Shown here piece after piece: positions 19,063 through 28,293 of a DNA stretch of 64,000 bases (the first letter of the stretch is position 1; each line of letters begins with the position of its first letter). The DNA is from Chitinophagales bacterium. GTDB taxonomy: Bacteria > Bacteroidota > Bacteroidia > Chitinophagales > Saprospiraceae. The stretch is from positions 1 to 64,000 of the forward strand of contig JAKSDI010000164.1 of assembly GCA_022360175.1 (NCBI GenBank), in the 5' to 3' direction. Under the pieces are notes generated by a model. That model saw nothing but the letters and a program-made list of their open reading frames with translations. It made no database searches and had not been told where the DNA came from. Made by a program: the position numbers and the translations under genes.

Positions 19063-20064
19063 TTAGCAATTTCCTCCTTTGATGAGATAGTTGCTACTCC
19101 CTTGCTGCTCAACCTCTATTTTAAAAAGTTTAATAAAGTTGTCTAATATTTCATCCAGATTTGCTTTTCGGCTAGGCATCGTATAAGTACAATCGCCTAA
19201 GGCAGGATGTTCTATTGTAAATTTTACTTCAAAATACTCTTCTAAAACAGGAAGTACTTCTTTTAATGGTACATTTCGAAAGCTGAGCTTTTGAGTTTTC
19301 CATACCAATGCATTTAAAGAAGTACTGGAAGGAGAATTGATAGATTGATCGCTATGATTATAACTGGCCGTTTCATTCTTTGTCAGTACTACCTTTTTGG
19401 TCTCATCTTTTGTCGCAAATTGTACCTTGCCAGTACTAACAGTCACCTTTGTTAAAGCATCTTCTGCTCTTGCTTTTACATTAAAACTTGTGCCCAAAAC
19501 CGTGACCTGAGTATTGGGCGTTTCTACTATAAATGGCTGTTCGGGTTTGTGTTGAACTTCATAAAATGCTTCTCCTTTAAGCATTACTTTACGTGTGTTT
19601 GAAGAGAAAAAACTGGGATACTCCAGCACACTATTTTCATTGAGCCATACGATGGAGCCATCCGGTAGTACTATTTCCTGGATGTCATCTTCCTGAGTTT
19701 GTACTGTTAATATTTCTTCCTGAGGAGTCTGAAAGAAAAAATAAAAACAACCTACTAAAAAGACAATAGCAGCAGCAACTGCCCACCATTTTCTACGATT
19801 GGTCATTTGCACTCGTTTCCCTCCTTCCTTTAAGGGGGAGGAATACATCTTAGGGCGTATGAATGCTTCGAAATCAGCTTCTGCATCAATTTTAAAATCA
19901 GGTTCATAATCTTCAGATAGCTCCCAGGATTTGAGAATGCCCTGATAAACCTCTCTGTGTTCTTCAGATTTTTCTACCCACTGATCCAATTGAGAAAGCT
20001 CATCGTCAGATAATCCACCTTTCAATTTTTTATAAATTAATAGGATATACTTCTCATTTTTCAT
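19063..20064 (-). CDS. FecR-type anti-sigma factor
   Basis: A 333-residue inner-membrane protein. It has a short cytoplasmic N-terminal domain (DDELSQLDQWVEKSEEHREVY), one membrane helix at about 92-110 (WWAVAAAIVFLVGCFYFFF), a FecR domain (IVLPDGSIVWLNENSVLEYP, GEAFYEVQHKPEQPFIVET, VLGTSFNVKA) and a C-terminal DUF4974 region (LSFRNVPLKEVLPVLEEYF). It should hold the ECF sigma factor inactive until the TonB receptor signals through its STN domain. It follows the sigma gene with only two bases between them. Confidence 0.93.
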   Translation of the reverse strand: MKNEKYILLIYKKLKGGLSDDELSQLDQWVEKSEEHREVYQGILKSWELSEDYEPDFKIDAEADFEAFIRPKMYSSPLKEGGKRVQMTNRRKWWAVAAAIVFLVGCFYFFFQTPQEEILTVQTQEDDIQEIVLPDGSIVWLNENSVLEYPSFFSSNTRKVMLKGEAFYEVQHKPEQPFIVETPNTQVTVLGTSFNVKARAEDALTKVTVSTGKVQFATKDETKKVVLTKNETASYNHSDQSINSPSSTSLNALVWKTQKLSFRNVPLKEVLPVLEEYFEVKFTIEHPALGDCTYTMPSRKANLDEILDNFIKLFKIEVEQQGSSNYLIKGGNC

Positions 20065-20066
20065 TC

Positions 20067-20690
20067 TTAGACAATTGAATTCATAAATAAGTCAGTTGCC
20101 ACATCCCATTCCCCTATGCTGATGGAAAATAATAAGGCCATTAATAAATCATCGGATAAATAGGGGTGTACAGCTTGCCTTAACACTTTAAGAGCTTTTG
20201 TAATTTGATTTTCAACTGTTTTGGTAGAAATGTTTAATTGACTGGCAATTTCTTTGTGTGACATATCTTCATATCGACTCATAGAAAAGACAATCCGACA
20301 ACGCTCAGGAAGAGCTTCAACGGTACGCCAAATTAATTGTTTAAGTTCTGCAAATTCCAGATTTTTAGCTTGTTCGTAAACTTTCTTCTCAAATACAAAG
20401 TCTTTCTCAAAATCCAATCTTATAGATCGAATATGATTAATCGTTTTAAAAACAACGGCTTTACTTAAAAACGCATATACTGAAGTATGGATTTCCTGAT
20501 TTTCTCTTTTGTTCCATAAATCTATGAAGACCTCTTGTACTTTATCTTTTGCAATATGCTCATCAGGATATACTTTATACGCGCGATAACTAAGCGTTTT
20601 GTAGTATTTGGAAAAAAGAATTTTAAAGGCATGTTCATCGCCAGCTTTTATCTTTTGCCATAGTTGTTGATCCTTTTGCTTATTATCCAT
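20067..20690 (-). CDS. ECF sigma factor of the FecR/TonB system
   Basis: A 207-residue RNA polymerase sigma factor of the ECF class common in Bacteroidota. Region 2 is at about 20-90 (AFKILFSKYYKTLSYRAY, VQEVFIDLWNKREN) and region 4 at about 125-185 (LPERCRIVFSMSRYEDMS, HKEIASQLNISTKTVENQI). It probably switches on its own operon and the receptor genes when substrate is sensed. The C-terminal tail of about 20 residues is hydrophobic. Its upstream region carries a GTTCTC/GAGAAC inverted repeat (20749-20767). Confidence 0.93.
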   Translation of the reverse strand: MDNKQKDQQLWQKIKAGDEHAFKILFSKYYKTLSYRAYKVYPDEHIAKDKVQEVFIDLWNKRENQEIHTSVYAFLSKAVVFKTINHIRSIRLDFEKDFVFEKKVYEQAKNLEFAELKQLIWRTVEALPERCRIVFSMSRYEDMSHKEIASQLNISTKTVENQITKALKVLRQAVHPYLSDDLLMALLFSISIGEWDVATDLFMNSIV

Positions 20691-20748
20691 TTTTAACTCA
20701 ATTCTCAGAAAATCAGGCTAAACTAACGAAATAAAGTCTTAATGTAGT

Positions 20749-20767
20749 GTTCTCCAACTTAGAGAAC
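20749..20767 (-). promoter_or_regulatory. Inverted repeat upstream of the ECF sigma gene
   Basis: GTTCTC and GAGAAC are separated by 7 bases, 59-77 bases before the sigma start. A TAGTTTAG, one base off the TAnnTTTG box, lies between it and the start. The position suits an operator or activator site, but a hairpin is equally possible. Confidence 0.3.
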
Positions 20768-20800
20768 GACAGAATAACGATAATTTATGCCATAAAATAA

Positions 20801-20829
20801 GTAAGTAAGAGAGCACATTTAATTAATCT
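20801..20829. repeat. 29-bp end fragment of the MITE-like element at 33351
   Basis: These 29 bases are identical to 33349-33377, which form the left end of the inverted-repeat element in the DUF2589 cluster (both contain AAGTAAGAGAGCACATTTAA). The second end is not found here, so this is a partial copy. Confidence 0.6.
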
Positions 20830-21167
20830 AAATAAGACGTATTAGTAACATATAATTAATAAAGGCCATGGTAGTGAGGGGTTTAGAATAGTTATCCACA
20901 TTTTGTGGAAAAGAAAAAAAGGCTTGGCCCTGAAAAAGTGCTGAAAGGCCATTAATTTTATCTTTAGATCAGCAAGAAAGAAGTGAAAGTTTTTATATAG
21001 TCATAGGGAATCTTTTTTATACCCTTATACTATTTATTAATCTCCTATAAGTGCATACTTTGTGTAGAATCTGTTAAAACCGATTTTACATTATAGCTTT
21101 TGTCTTTTAGCAAATGTTGTGCACTAAACACTCTTCTGGATATAAAATCAAAGAAAAGCAGGTATCT

Positions 21168-21300
21168 AACCAACGCCACTTAGTTGGGTAGTGAATGCTA
21201 TGTGCAAAAGAAGTACATAAGCATTGCAGGAATAGATATGCACCCTCAGTAATAATTAGAGGGAGTGTTTATCGTGCGATTGATGGGTGAAAACTCAGCT
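21168..21300 (+). ncRNA. Candidate structured leader RNA of the class II ribonucleotide reductase gene
   Basis: The long gap before the reductase gene shows dense potential structure. CCAAC (21170) pairs with GTTGG (21183), and the loop CACT can pair with AGTG just downstream (21090+100), an H-type pseudoknot. A 12-bp hairpin joins AATGCTATGTGC (21194-21205) to GTACATA and GCATT (21213-21225) with one bulged A. CACCCTC (21241) faces GAGGGAGTG (21259). The start codon follows about 50 bases later. A GCCACT motif recalls cobalamin riboswitches, but no proper B12 box follows. The gene needs adenosylcobalamin or dNTP-pool control, so a riboswitch is plausible but unproven. Nothing coding is seen in 20830-21167. 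Confidence 0.35.
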
Positions 21301-21349
21301 GTTATTGAATGAATAAAATAGTAACCTAATATAAATAAATCAAGAAAAC

Positions 21350-23920
21350 ATGAGTGTTGAAACGCCAGCCATTCAACTAGAAGCTCGTAAGAAATACAAG
21401 AAAGTATACTCTTACGACCAGGCATTTCAGGCAGCCGTAGAGTATTTCAATGGCGATGACCTGGCTGCAAATGTATGGGTCAATAAATATGCCCTGAAAG
21501 ACTCTTACGGAAACATTTATGAGCGCACCCCAGATGATATGCATAAGCGTATTGCCAGTGAGATCGCTCGTATTGAAGCCAAATATCCCAACCCCAAAAC
21601 TGAAGAGGAAATATATAAGGTATTGAAGAACTTCAAATATATTGTTCCTCAGGGGAGCCCCATGGCTGGGATAGGCAACCCTTTCCAGGTATCTTCATTG
21701 TCCAATTGTTTTGTAATTGGTAGTGGTGCCGATTCTTACGGAGGCATTGCAAAAGCAGATGAAGAACAGGTACAATTGATGAAGCGTCGTGGTGGAGTAG
21801 GGCAGGATTTATCTCATCTGCGCCCCAAGGGGACTCCCGTGATGAATAGTGCTTTATCCTCTACAGGTATTGTTCCATTCGTGGAACGCTATTCTAATTC
21901 TACACGCGAAGTAGCACAGGATGGACGTCGTGGAGCTTTAATGCTTACCGTTTCGAGTAAGCATCCCGATGCAGAAGGATTTATTGATGCAAAACTCCAG
22001 CAAGGCAAAGTAACAGGAGCTAATGTATCCGTTCGTATCGATGATGAATTTATGCGAGCAGCCCAGGCAGGTAAAAAATATACACAGCAATACCCCATTG
22101 ATGCCAAAGAACCCAAAATGGTGCAGGAAGTAGATGCTGCCCGAATATGGGATAAAATTATTTATAATGCCTGGAAATCGGCCGAGCCCGGAGTACTCTT
22201 CTGGGATACAATTATCCGAGAGTCAGTTCCGGATTGCTATGCTGATTTGGGCTATCGTACCATTTCTACCAACCCATGTGGTGAAATACCTCTATGTCCT
22301 TACGATAGTTGCCGATTACTAGCAATCAATTTATACAGCTATGTAGACAATCCATTTACCAAAAAGGCGAAGTTTAATTTCGAAAAATTTGGAGAACACG
22401 TGCAATTTGCACAGCGCGTAATGGATGATATTATTGACCTGGAAATAGAGAAAATCAATAATATCCTGGCAAAAATAGACGCAGACCCGGAGACGGAAGA
22501 AATTAAGTCTACCGAACGCTACCTGTGGGAGAAAATTCGCAAAACATGCGTTGAAGGACGTAGAACAGGAGTCGGTATTACTGCTGAAGGAGATATGCTG
22601 GCTGCACTAGGTTTGCGTTACGGCAGTGATGAAGGAATTGAGTTTTCTGTCAAAGTACATCGTACACTGGCTATTAATGCTTATCGTTCCTCTGCTATTA
22701 TGGCAGAAGAAAGAGGTGCTTTCCCAATCTATGATTCAGAAAGAGAGAAAGACAATCCTTTTATCAATCGCCTGAAAGATTCAGATCCCGCTTTATATGA
22801 AGAAATGTTGGCTAAAGGGCGCCGCAATATTGCCTTGTTGACGATCGCTCCAACGGGCACTACCAGCTTGATGACCCAAACAGCCTCCGGTATTGAGCCT
22901 GCTTTCCTGATATCTTATAAGCGCCGCCGTAAGGTCAATCCTAATGACAAAGAAGCGAATGTAACCTTTATTGATGAGGTAGGTGATCACTGGGAAGAAT
23001 ACAATGTGTTCCATCATAAGTTTCTGACCTGGCTGGAAGCAAATGGGCATGATATTGAAAAAGTTCGCCGGATGAAAACGGAGGATTTGCAGCCTATTAT
23101 TGAAAAGTCTCCATACCATCAGGCTACAGCCAATGACGTAGACTGGGTACAGAAAGTGAAGATGCAGGGTGCTATTCAAAAATGGGTAGACCACTCTATT
23201 AGCGTAACGGTGAATGTACCTGAAGATACTTCAGTAGAGATGGTAAAGAAAATCTACGAAACAGCCTGGGAGGCAGGTTGTAAAGGATGTACTATCTATC
23301 GTGATGGGTCGCGTTCTGGAGTACTGGTAGCTGATAGCTCTTCTAAAAGCAATACGGAGAAATTCCGGGAAACACGTTCTCCTAAGCGCCCCGACCGCCT
23401 GGAAGCAGCAGTAGTACGCTTCAAAAATAATTCTGAAGATTGGATTGCTGTGATTGGCTTGTATGAAGATCGCCCTTACGAAATCTTTACAGGCCGTGCA
23501 GATGATATGTTCAAATTCCCTGATTATGTTACTCAGGGATGGGTGATTAAGGCAAAAGATGAGGAAAAAGGGAATCGCTATGATCTTCAGTTTTTGGATC
23601 GCGATGGCTACAGAGTTACTATTGAAGGCTTATCTCGTTCCTTCAATAAAGAATACTGGAACTATGCTAAGCTAATTTCCGGTGTGCTGCGCCATGGTAT
23701 GCCAATTCCTTATGTAGTAGACCTTATCCAGGGCCTGAATGTAGAAGATGATTATATCAATACCTGGAAGAATGGAGTGGTCAGAGCATTGAAGCAATTT
23801 GTGCCAGATGGTACTCAGGCAGCAGAAAGTGCTTGCCCAAGTTGCAATGATCCTGACGGATTGGTATATAAGGAAGGCTGCCTGTTATGCAAGAACTGCG
23901 GTTATTCCGAATGTGGATAA
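21350..23920 (+). CDS. nrdJ: Adenosylcobalamin-dependent (class II) ribonucleotide reductase
   Basis: An 856-residue enzyme that makes deoxyribonucleotides from ribonucleotides using a B12-derived radical, so it works with or without oxygen. The redox and active-site residues are visible: Cys120 in SLSNCFVIG, Asn308, Cys310 and Glu312 in STNPCGEIP, and Cys321 as the redox partner with the same spacing as in Thermotoga NrdJ. The phosphate-binding loop APTGTTSLM is present. The C-terminal tail has four paired cysteines (CPSC ... CLLCKNCGYSECG), a zinc-ribbon-like part that should shuttle electrons. The initiator ATG follows AAATCAAGAAAAC. A rho-independent terminator follows at once, so it is monocistronic. 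Confidence 0.95.
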   Translation: MSVETPAIQLEARKKYKKVYSYDQAFQAAVEYFNGDDLAANVWVNKYALKDSYGNIYERTPDDMHKRIASEIARIEAKYPNPKTEEEIYKVLKNFKYIVPQGSPMAGIGNPFQVSSLSNCFVIGSGADSYGGIAKADEEQVQLMKRRGGVGQDLSHLRPKGTPVMNSALSSTGIVPFVERYSNSTREVAQDGRRGALMLTVSSKHPDAEGFIDAKLQQGKVTGANVSVRIDDEFMRAAQAGKKYTQQYPIDAKEPKMVQEVDAARIWDKIIYNAWKSAEPGVLFWDTIIRESVPDCYADLGYRTISTNPCGEIPLCPYDSCRLLAINLYSYVDNPFTKKAKFNFEKFGEHVQFAQRVMDDIIDLEIEKINNILAKIDADPETEEIKSTERYLWEKIRKTCVEGRRTGVGITAEGDMLAALGLRYGSDEGIEFSVKVHRTLAINAYRSSAIMAEERGAFPIYDSEREKDNPFINRLKDSDPALYEEMLAKGRRNIALLTIAPTGTTSLMTQTASGIEPAFLISYKRRRKVNPNDKEANVTFIDEVGDHWEEYNVFHHKFLTWLEANGHDIEKVRRMKTEDLQPIIEKSPYHQATANDVDWVQKVKMQGAIQKWVDHSISVTVNVPEDTSVEMVKKIYETAWEAGCKGCTIYRDGSRSGVLVADSSSKSNTEKFRETRSPKRPDRLEAAVVRFKNNSEDWIAVIGLYEDRPYEIFTGRADDMFKFPDYVTQGWVIKAKDEEKGNRYDLQFLDRDGYRVTIEGLSRSFNKEYWNYAKLISGVLRHGMPIPYVVDLIQGLNVEDDYINTWKNGVVRALKQFVPDGTQAAESACPSCNDPDGLVYKEGCLLCKNCGYSECG

Positions 23921-23948
23921 GATGCTTTTGAGCTGATAACGAAGAATT

Positions 23949-23980
23949 AAGGGGTTTTGCAATTCAAGACCCCTTTTTTT
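23949..23980 (+). terminator. Rho-independent terminator after the reductase gene
   Basis: AAGGGGTTTTG pairs with CAAGACCCCTT around a CAATT loop (11 pairs, one G-U), followed by a run of seven T. It begins 28 bases after the stop codon. Confidence 0.9.
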
Positions 23981-23993
23981 ATGCAATAAATTT

Positions 23994-24001
23994 TAGCTTT
24001 G
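23994..24001 (+). promoter_or_regulatory. -7 promoter box of the binding-protein gene
   Basis: TAGCTTTG matches TAnnTTTG exactly, right after the terminator and 18 bases before the ATG at 24020. It overlaps a possible TTG start at 23999, which argues for the ATG. A -33 TTG is not clear. Confidence 0.5.
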
Positions 24002-24019
24002 CGAATCAACCTTCAACAT

Positions 24020-25093
24020 ATGCTTCTATTTCGCAAGAGCTATTTGCTGATACTGGCTTTTATATTTGCCTGGGCATGTTCTAATAAAACTCCTGAAAAC
24101 GAACTGGAACAGGAGCAAAAAGTAGAAGCTGATCCCATCGCATCTAATGTTCTTCACCTCTATACTACGCAATACCTTCCTGCAGATGATACTTTATTTC
24201 AGATATACAAACAACAAACAGGTGTTTCCGTAAAGGTAGTAGAGGTAGAACCGAGTACATTAATAGAAGAAATTCAGTCTGGGAAACAAATAGACATCGC
24301 CATATTTCCAGAACTAGGCCTGGTAATGGATGCAAAAGAAGCAGGTTTACTTCAAACGCATGTCCCAAAACTAGATAATTACCACAAGTCAATGGCTCGT
24401 GATGATTATGCGTATTGGACAGGCTTGAGCCGCAAATATCCTTGTGTCGCATATGCAAAAGAGCGCCTGGAAGTAACTGGATTAAAAGATTTCTGGGGAT
24501 TAGCAAAGGCTCAATGGAAAGGGAAAATTATATTGCCTCCAGGGAATGATCCTTACCTCCAAACTTTATTGGCCTCTATGATTGTGCATAATGGCCATGA
24601 TAAAGTAAGTGCCTGGGCAGAAAAATTAGTAAGTAACAGTCTTCCTGTCACGGAAGCAACAGCAGCAAATCGCCTGAAAGCCTTGGCAGCAGGCAAAGCC
24701 GATCTTACTATTATTACTGCGGGTGATTTAGGGCTTCTGAGGTATCCACCTACTTATGAAGAATTACTTATTGGCCAGGCTATTGATATATTTATACCTG
24801 CTAATGGCGATTTTTATACACATGTAAATCTTAGCTCGGCAGTTGTACCCAGGCAGGGAGATATCAATAAAGCAGTATCTTTTATCGAATTTTTGACCAG
24901 TCAACCAGCTCAACAATTATATGCTGGAGCAAGGCATGAATTCCCCGTTAATGTAATGGCGCTTCCTTCTGATTTTATTATAGAAGAAATGGGAGGAGTA
25001 AGAGAGGATGAGTTATCATTAGAAACCTTGTTAAGCTATCGAGAACAAGCTGCTCAGATTATGCAGCAGGCAGCTTGGCCAACAGCAAATTAA
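24020..25093 (+). CDS. FutA-like ABC-type substrate-binding lipoprotein
   Basis: A 357-residue protein with a lipoprotein signal (LLILAFIFAWACS). The body has the two-lobe type 2 periplasmic binding fold used for iron and similar solutes: VLHLYTTQYLPADDTLFQIY, VKVVEVEPSTLIEEI, IDIAIFPELGLVMDAKEAG, WTGLSRKYPCVAYAKE, GKIILPPGNDPYLQTLLASM, VVPRQGDINKAVSFIEFLTS. The closest family is the Fe(III)-binding FutA/FbpA group, but the usual tyrosine cluster cannot be confirmed by eye. No permease or ATPase gene is adjacent, so it is either an orphan or serves transporters elsewhere. The next gene starts five bases later. Confidence 0.75.
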   Translation: MLLFRKSYLLILAFIFAWACSNKTPENELEQEQKVEADPIASNVLHLYTTQYLPADDTLFQIYKQQTGVSVKVVEVEPSTLIEEIQSGKQIDIAIFPELGLVMDAKEAGLLQTHVPKLDNYHKSMARDDYAYWTGLSRKYPCVAYAKERLEVTGLKDFWGLAKAQWKGKIILPPGNDPYLQTLLASMIVHNGHDKVSAWAEKLVSNSLPVTEATAANRLKALAAGKADLTIITAGDLGLLRYPPTYEELLIGQAIDIFIPANGDFYTHVNLSSAVVPRQGDINKAVSFIEFLTSQPAQQLYAGARHEFPVNVMALPSDFIIEEMGGVREDELSLETLLSYREQAAQIMQQAAWPTAN

Positions 25094-25098
25094 CAATT

Positions 25099-26079
25099 AT
25101 GCAAGCATCTTTTTTTCAGGCAGCCCGCAGAGGGAAAAACGAATTCTTCCGCTACCTCATTACCATCCTATTGGTTATCGGTGGTGTCATAATAGGACAA
25201 GTCCCACTAGGCATTGCATTAATGGCACTTAGTGCAAATGATGGAATGAGTGCAGAGCAATTGGAACAACTCCAGCAAAATATGGATTTTTCTGCCCTGG
25301 GCATGGACCAAAATCTGGCACTTTTTTTAATGCTGCTTGCTTTCGCGATAGGCTTGTTGGCACTCTTGATTGGAGTCAGGTTCATACATGGCAAGCAGAT
25401 TGTAGATGTACTGAGCGGGCGTAATCAACTGGACTGGAAAAGGGTGTTTTGGGCTTTTGCTTGCTGGTTTGTATTAACGATTATTTTTGAATTACTCGTG
25501 TATGCCATCAATCCAGGCAATTATAGCTTGCAATTCGATGCAAAAAGATTTATGATTCTGCTTCCCATAGCTTTAATCATGTTGCCCTTGCAAACGTCTT
25601 TTGAAGAAGTACTTTTCCGCGGCTACCTAATGCAGGGGACAGGGCTTTTATTTAAACACAGATTACCTGCTCTGATCCTTACCGCAGTAGGCTTTGGTGC
25701 TTTGCATTTTGCTAATCCGGAAGTAGGAGAATTTGGACTTGGATTGATGATGGCATATTATATCGGATTTGGTTTACTCATGGGAGTCTGTACTTTGATG
25801 GATGAAGGAACAGAACTGGCTTTGGGCCTACATGCTGCCACCAATATTTATGGTGCTACCATCGTTAGCTTTTCAGGCTCAGTTCTGGAAACACCTACTA
25901 TATTCAGAATTGCAGAAGTTGATGCCGGTTTGATGGGAATAGTAGCCCTGGCTGCAGGAGCCATCTTCCTTTTTCTGGCAACACGTAAATATGCCTGGAA
26001 AGATTGGGGCAAATTGCTTCGAAAAATTGAGGAACCAGGCGATGATATTGTAGCAAATACGCCAATACAAGAAGGCTAA
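25099..26079 (+). CDS. CPBP-family intramembrane metalloprotease
   Basis: A 326-residue membrane protein with about eight hydrophobic helices. It carries the CPBP/Abi signature: Glu169-Glu170 in FEEVLFRGYLMQG and His203 in FGALHFANPE, with a third polar site in the LGLHAATNIYG segment. These residues bind the catalytic metal in Rce1-type proteases. In bacteria the family is linked to protein processing, bacteriocin immunity or signalling; the substrate here is unknown. The start at 25099 was chosen over an upstream TTG that would overlap the preceding gene. The MITE-like copy B starts four bases past the stop. Confidence 0.88.
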   Translation: MQASFFQAARRGKNEFFRYLITILLVIGGVIIGQVPLGIALMALSANDGMSAEQLEQLQQNMDFSALGMDQNLALFLMLLAFAIGLLALLIGVRFIHGKQIVDVLSGRNQLDWKRVFWAFACWFVLTIIFELLVYAINPGNYSLQFDAKRFMILLPIALIMLPLQTSFEEVLFRGYLMQGTGLLFKHRLPALILTAVGFGALHFANPEVGEFGLGLMMAYYIGFGLLMGVCTLMDEGTELALGLHAATNIYGATIVSFSGSVLETPTIFRIAEVDAGLMGIVALAAGAIFLFLATRKYAWKDWGKLLRKIEEPGDDIVANTPIQEG

Positions 26080-26082
26080 CAA

Positions 26083-26266
26083 TGAAGTTGTTTAAGAATG
26101 TCTGATGAGTCGATCGAGATCAGGTTTTTTCGCTGATTGATATTTTTTTTATGCTTCGTACCTGTACTGGAGAACTACGGTAGTGGTGCTACGGGGCGAT
26201 AAAAAAATGAAAAGGAGGGGAAAAAGATATTTTTAGCGGCCATTAAGATGTTTTTAAACAACTTCA
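26083..26266 (+). repeat. MITE-like element, copy B
   Basis: A 184-bp segment bounded by perfect 13-bp inverted repeats TGAAGTTGTTTAA / TTAAACAACTTCA. The ends resemble those of the 39001-39167 element (TGAACTGGTTTA), and the inside keeps TTCGTAC and CTACGGGGCGAT, matching TTCGTAC and TACGGGGCGA there. It is non-coding and may act as a terminator hairpin for the protease gene. Confidence 0.6.
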
Positions 26267-26309
26267 ATATCTATAGTTAAAAGACATAAACTATTATAAA
26301 CATTTTTTT

Positions 26310-28148
26310 ATGAAGGCATTTAGATTAGCGTTTTTCTTTCTCTTTGTTGTCGCAGTAGCTAATGGGCAACCAGATCGCTGGCAGCAAAAGGCGAAGTATG
26401 TAATGGATATTGATTTTGATGTGAAAAAGCATCAGTATGAAGGAAAGCAAACGCTTACCTACTTTAATAATTCTCCGGATACACTGGGACGCGTATTTTA
26501 TCACCTCTATTTCAATGCATTTCAGCCAAATAGCATGATGGATGTTCGTTCGCGTACTATTCCCGATCCCGATCCAAGGGTTAGTAATCGTATCGAACTA
26601 TTGGGAGAAGAGGAGATCGGTTATCATAAGGTCAATTCGCTTACGCAAAATGGTAAAAAACTACAATATGAAGTAGTAGGTACTATCTTGGAAGTGAACT
26701 TGGCAGAACCAATTCTGCCTGGTTCTTCTGCCGTTTTTGTAATGGATTTTGAAGCACAGGTACCACTTCAAATTCGTCGCTCAGGGCGAGATAATGCAGA
26801 AGGTATTTCCTACTCCATGGCGCAGTGGTATCCTAAAATGGCCGAGTATGATTATCAGGGCTGGCATGCGAACCCCTATATAGGACGCGAGTTTTATGGT
26901 ATCTGGGGAGATTTTGAAGTAAATATTACCATCGACAAAGATTATATCATCGGAGGTACCGGATATCTTCAAAATCCAGGTGAAATAGGCTACGGTTATA
27001 ACGGAGGTAGGCCAGTGAAAAAGAAAGGGCGCAAACTGACCTGGAAATTCAAAGCTCCTAATGTACACGATTTTGTTTGGGCCGCTGATCCAGATTATAC
27101 ACATGATGTATTGGCGCGCAAAAATGGAAATACACTGCATTTCTTCTACCAAAAGAACGAAAATACAGAAGAGACCTGGGCACAACTACCCGAAATTATG
27201 GATAGGGCTTTTGATTTTATTAATGAAAACTACGGCCAGTATCCTTATCGTCAATATTCCTTTATACAAGGCGGCGATGGAGGTATGGAATACCCAATGG
27301 CTACGCTTATTACAGGAGAACGCTCGTTAAGTAGCCTGGTAGGAGTGTCTGTACACGAATTAATGCACAGTTGGTATCAAATGGTATTGGGTACTAATGA
27401 AAGCCTGTATGCCTGGATGGATGAAGGTTTTACCAGCTGGGCTTCTGCTGAAATAATGAACCACCTTCGTGAAGAAGGGCTTATCCCAGGCCAGGCTTCC
27501 CCCGATCCTCACCTGAATTCTTATGGCGGATATGTCAATTTTGCAAAAAGTGGAACGGATGAGCCTTTGTCTACACACTCAGATCATTATGTGACCAATT
27601 CCGGTTATGGAGTATCTGCTTATGTAAAAGGACACATCTTCTTATCTCAATTGGAATATGTGATTGGAGAAGAAGACTTCCGCTCGGGAATGCTTCGCTA
27701 CTACAATACCTGGAAGTTTAAGCATCCCAATGCAAACGATTTTATTCGTATCATGGAAAGAGAATCTGACCTCGAACTGGATTGGTTTAAAGAGTATTAT
27801 GTAAATACTACCTACATTCCAGATTATGCGGTAGGCGAAATCAAAGCTTCAGATAATGGTGGTACAACTGTCATGCTTGAAAAATTGGGAGTGACTCCTA
27901 TGCCATTGGATGTTAAAGTAGTATATACGGATGGAAAAGAAGCTTACTTCAATATTCCTCTGCGCATTATGCGTGGGCATAAGCCATTGATGATAGAAGG
28001 ACAGGAAGCAACTTTACTTCCAGATTGGCCATGGACACACCCTGAGTATAAGTTTGAACTTCCTGTTGGCCCTGAATCCATAAAAGAAGTAATTATTGAT
28101 CCTTCCGGACGTATGCTGGATGGGAACAGAAATAATAATAAATCGTAG
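26310..28148 (+). CDS. Secreted M1-family metallopeptidase
   Basis: A 612-residue protein with a signal peptide (LAFFFLFVVAVANGQ). The N-terminal ~220 residues form the M1 beta-sandwich (WQQKAKYVMDIDFDVKKHQY, YEGKQTLTYFNNSPDTLGRV). The catalytic domain has the zinc site HELMH (His349, Glu350, His353) and the third ligand Glu372 exactly 18 residues further on in MDEGFTSW. The exopeptidase motif GxMEN reads GGMEYPMA, one residue off, which is frequent in Bacteroidota M1 members. It should trim peptides in the periplasm or outside. No sorting domain is present. The start is preceded by an AT-rich leader after MITE copy B. Confidence 0.9.
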   Translation: MKAFRLAFFFLFVVAVANGQPDRWQQKAKYVMDIDFDVKKHQYEGKQTLTYFNNSPDTLGRVFYHLYFNAFQPNSMMDVRSRTIPDPDPRVSNRIELLGEEEIGYHKVNSLTQNGKKLQYEVVGTILEVNLAEPILPGSSAVFVMDFEAQVPLQIRRSGRDNAEGISYSMAQWYPKMAEYDYQGWHANPYIGREFYGIWGDFEVNITIDKDYIIGGTGYLQNPGEIGYGYNGGRPVKKKGRKLTWKFKAPNVHDFVWAADPDYTHDVLARKNGNTLHFFYQKNENTEETWAQLPEIMDRAFDFINENYGQYPYRQYSFIQGGDGGMEYPMATLITGERSLSSLVGVSVHELMHSWYQMVLGTNESLYAWMDEGFTSWASAEIMNHLREEGLIPGQASPDPHLNSYGGYVNFAKSGTDEPLSTHSDHYVTNSGYGVSAYVKGHIFLSQLEYVIGEEDFRSGMLRYYNTWKFKHPNANDFIRIMERESDLELDWFKEYYVNTTYIPDYAVGEIKASDNGGTTVMLEKLGVTPMPLDVKVVYTDGKEAYFNIPLRIMRGHKPLMIEGQEATLLPDWPWTHPEYKFELPVGPESIKEVIIDPSGRMLDGNRNNNKS

Positions 28149-28166
28149 ATATCTTACGTATATTAA

Positions 28167-28287
28167 TGCTTTGTAAGGTTTGAAAAGCCAGGTACGATCA
28201 GAGTAATGGTTTCGGAATATTGGTATGAAAGTACAACATATGACTTCATCCGAAATCTTTGCTTGGTTTTTCACACTTTACAAAGCA
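28167..28287. repeat. Inverted-repeat element between convergent genes
   Basis: Two 26-base arms (28167-28192 and 28262-28287), which begin TGCTTTGTAA and end TTACAAAGCA, match at 22 of 26 positions across a 69-base middle. It sits between the ends of two converging genes and could terminate both. It could also be a small mobile element; no target duplication is clear. Confidence 0.5.
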
Positions 28288-28293
28288 CTTGCT

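Noticed and set aside
21168-21349. Canonical cobalamin riboswitch ahead of nrdJ
   Set aside because: A GCCACT motif is present, but I cannot find the B12 box (AGYCAGGA..ACCTGCC) or the GGTGAAAATCC part in the proper order. It is kept only as an unassigned structured leader.
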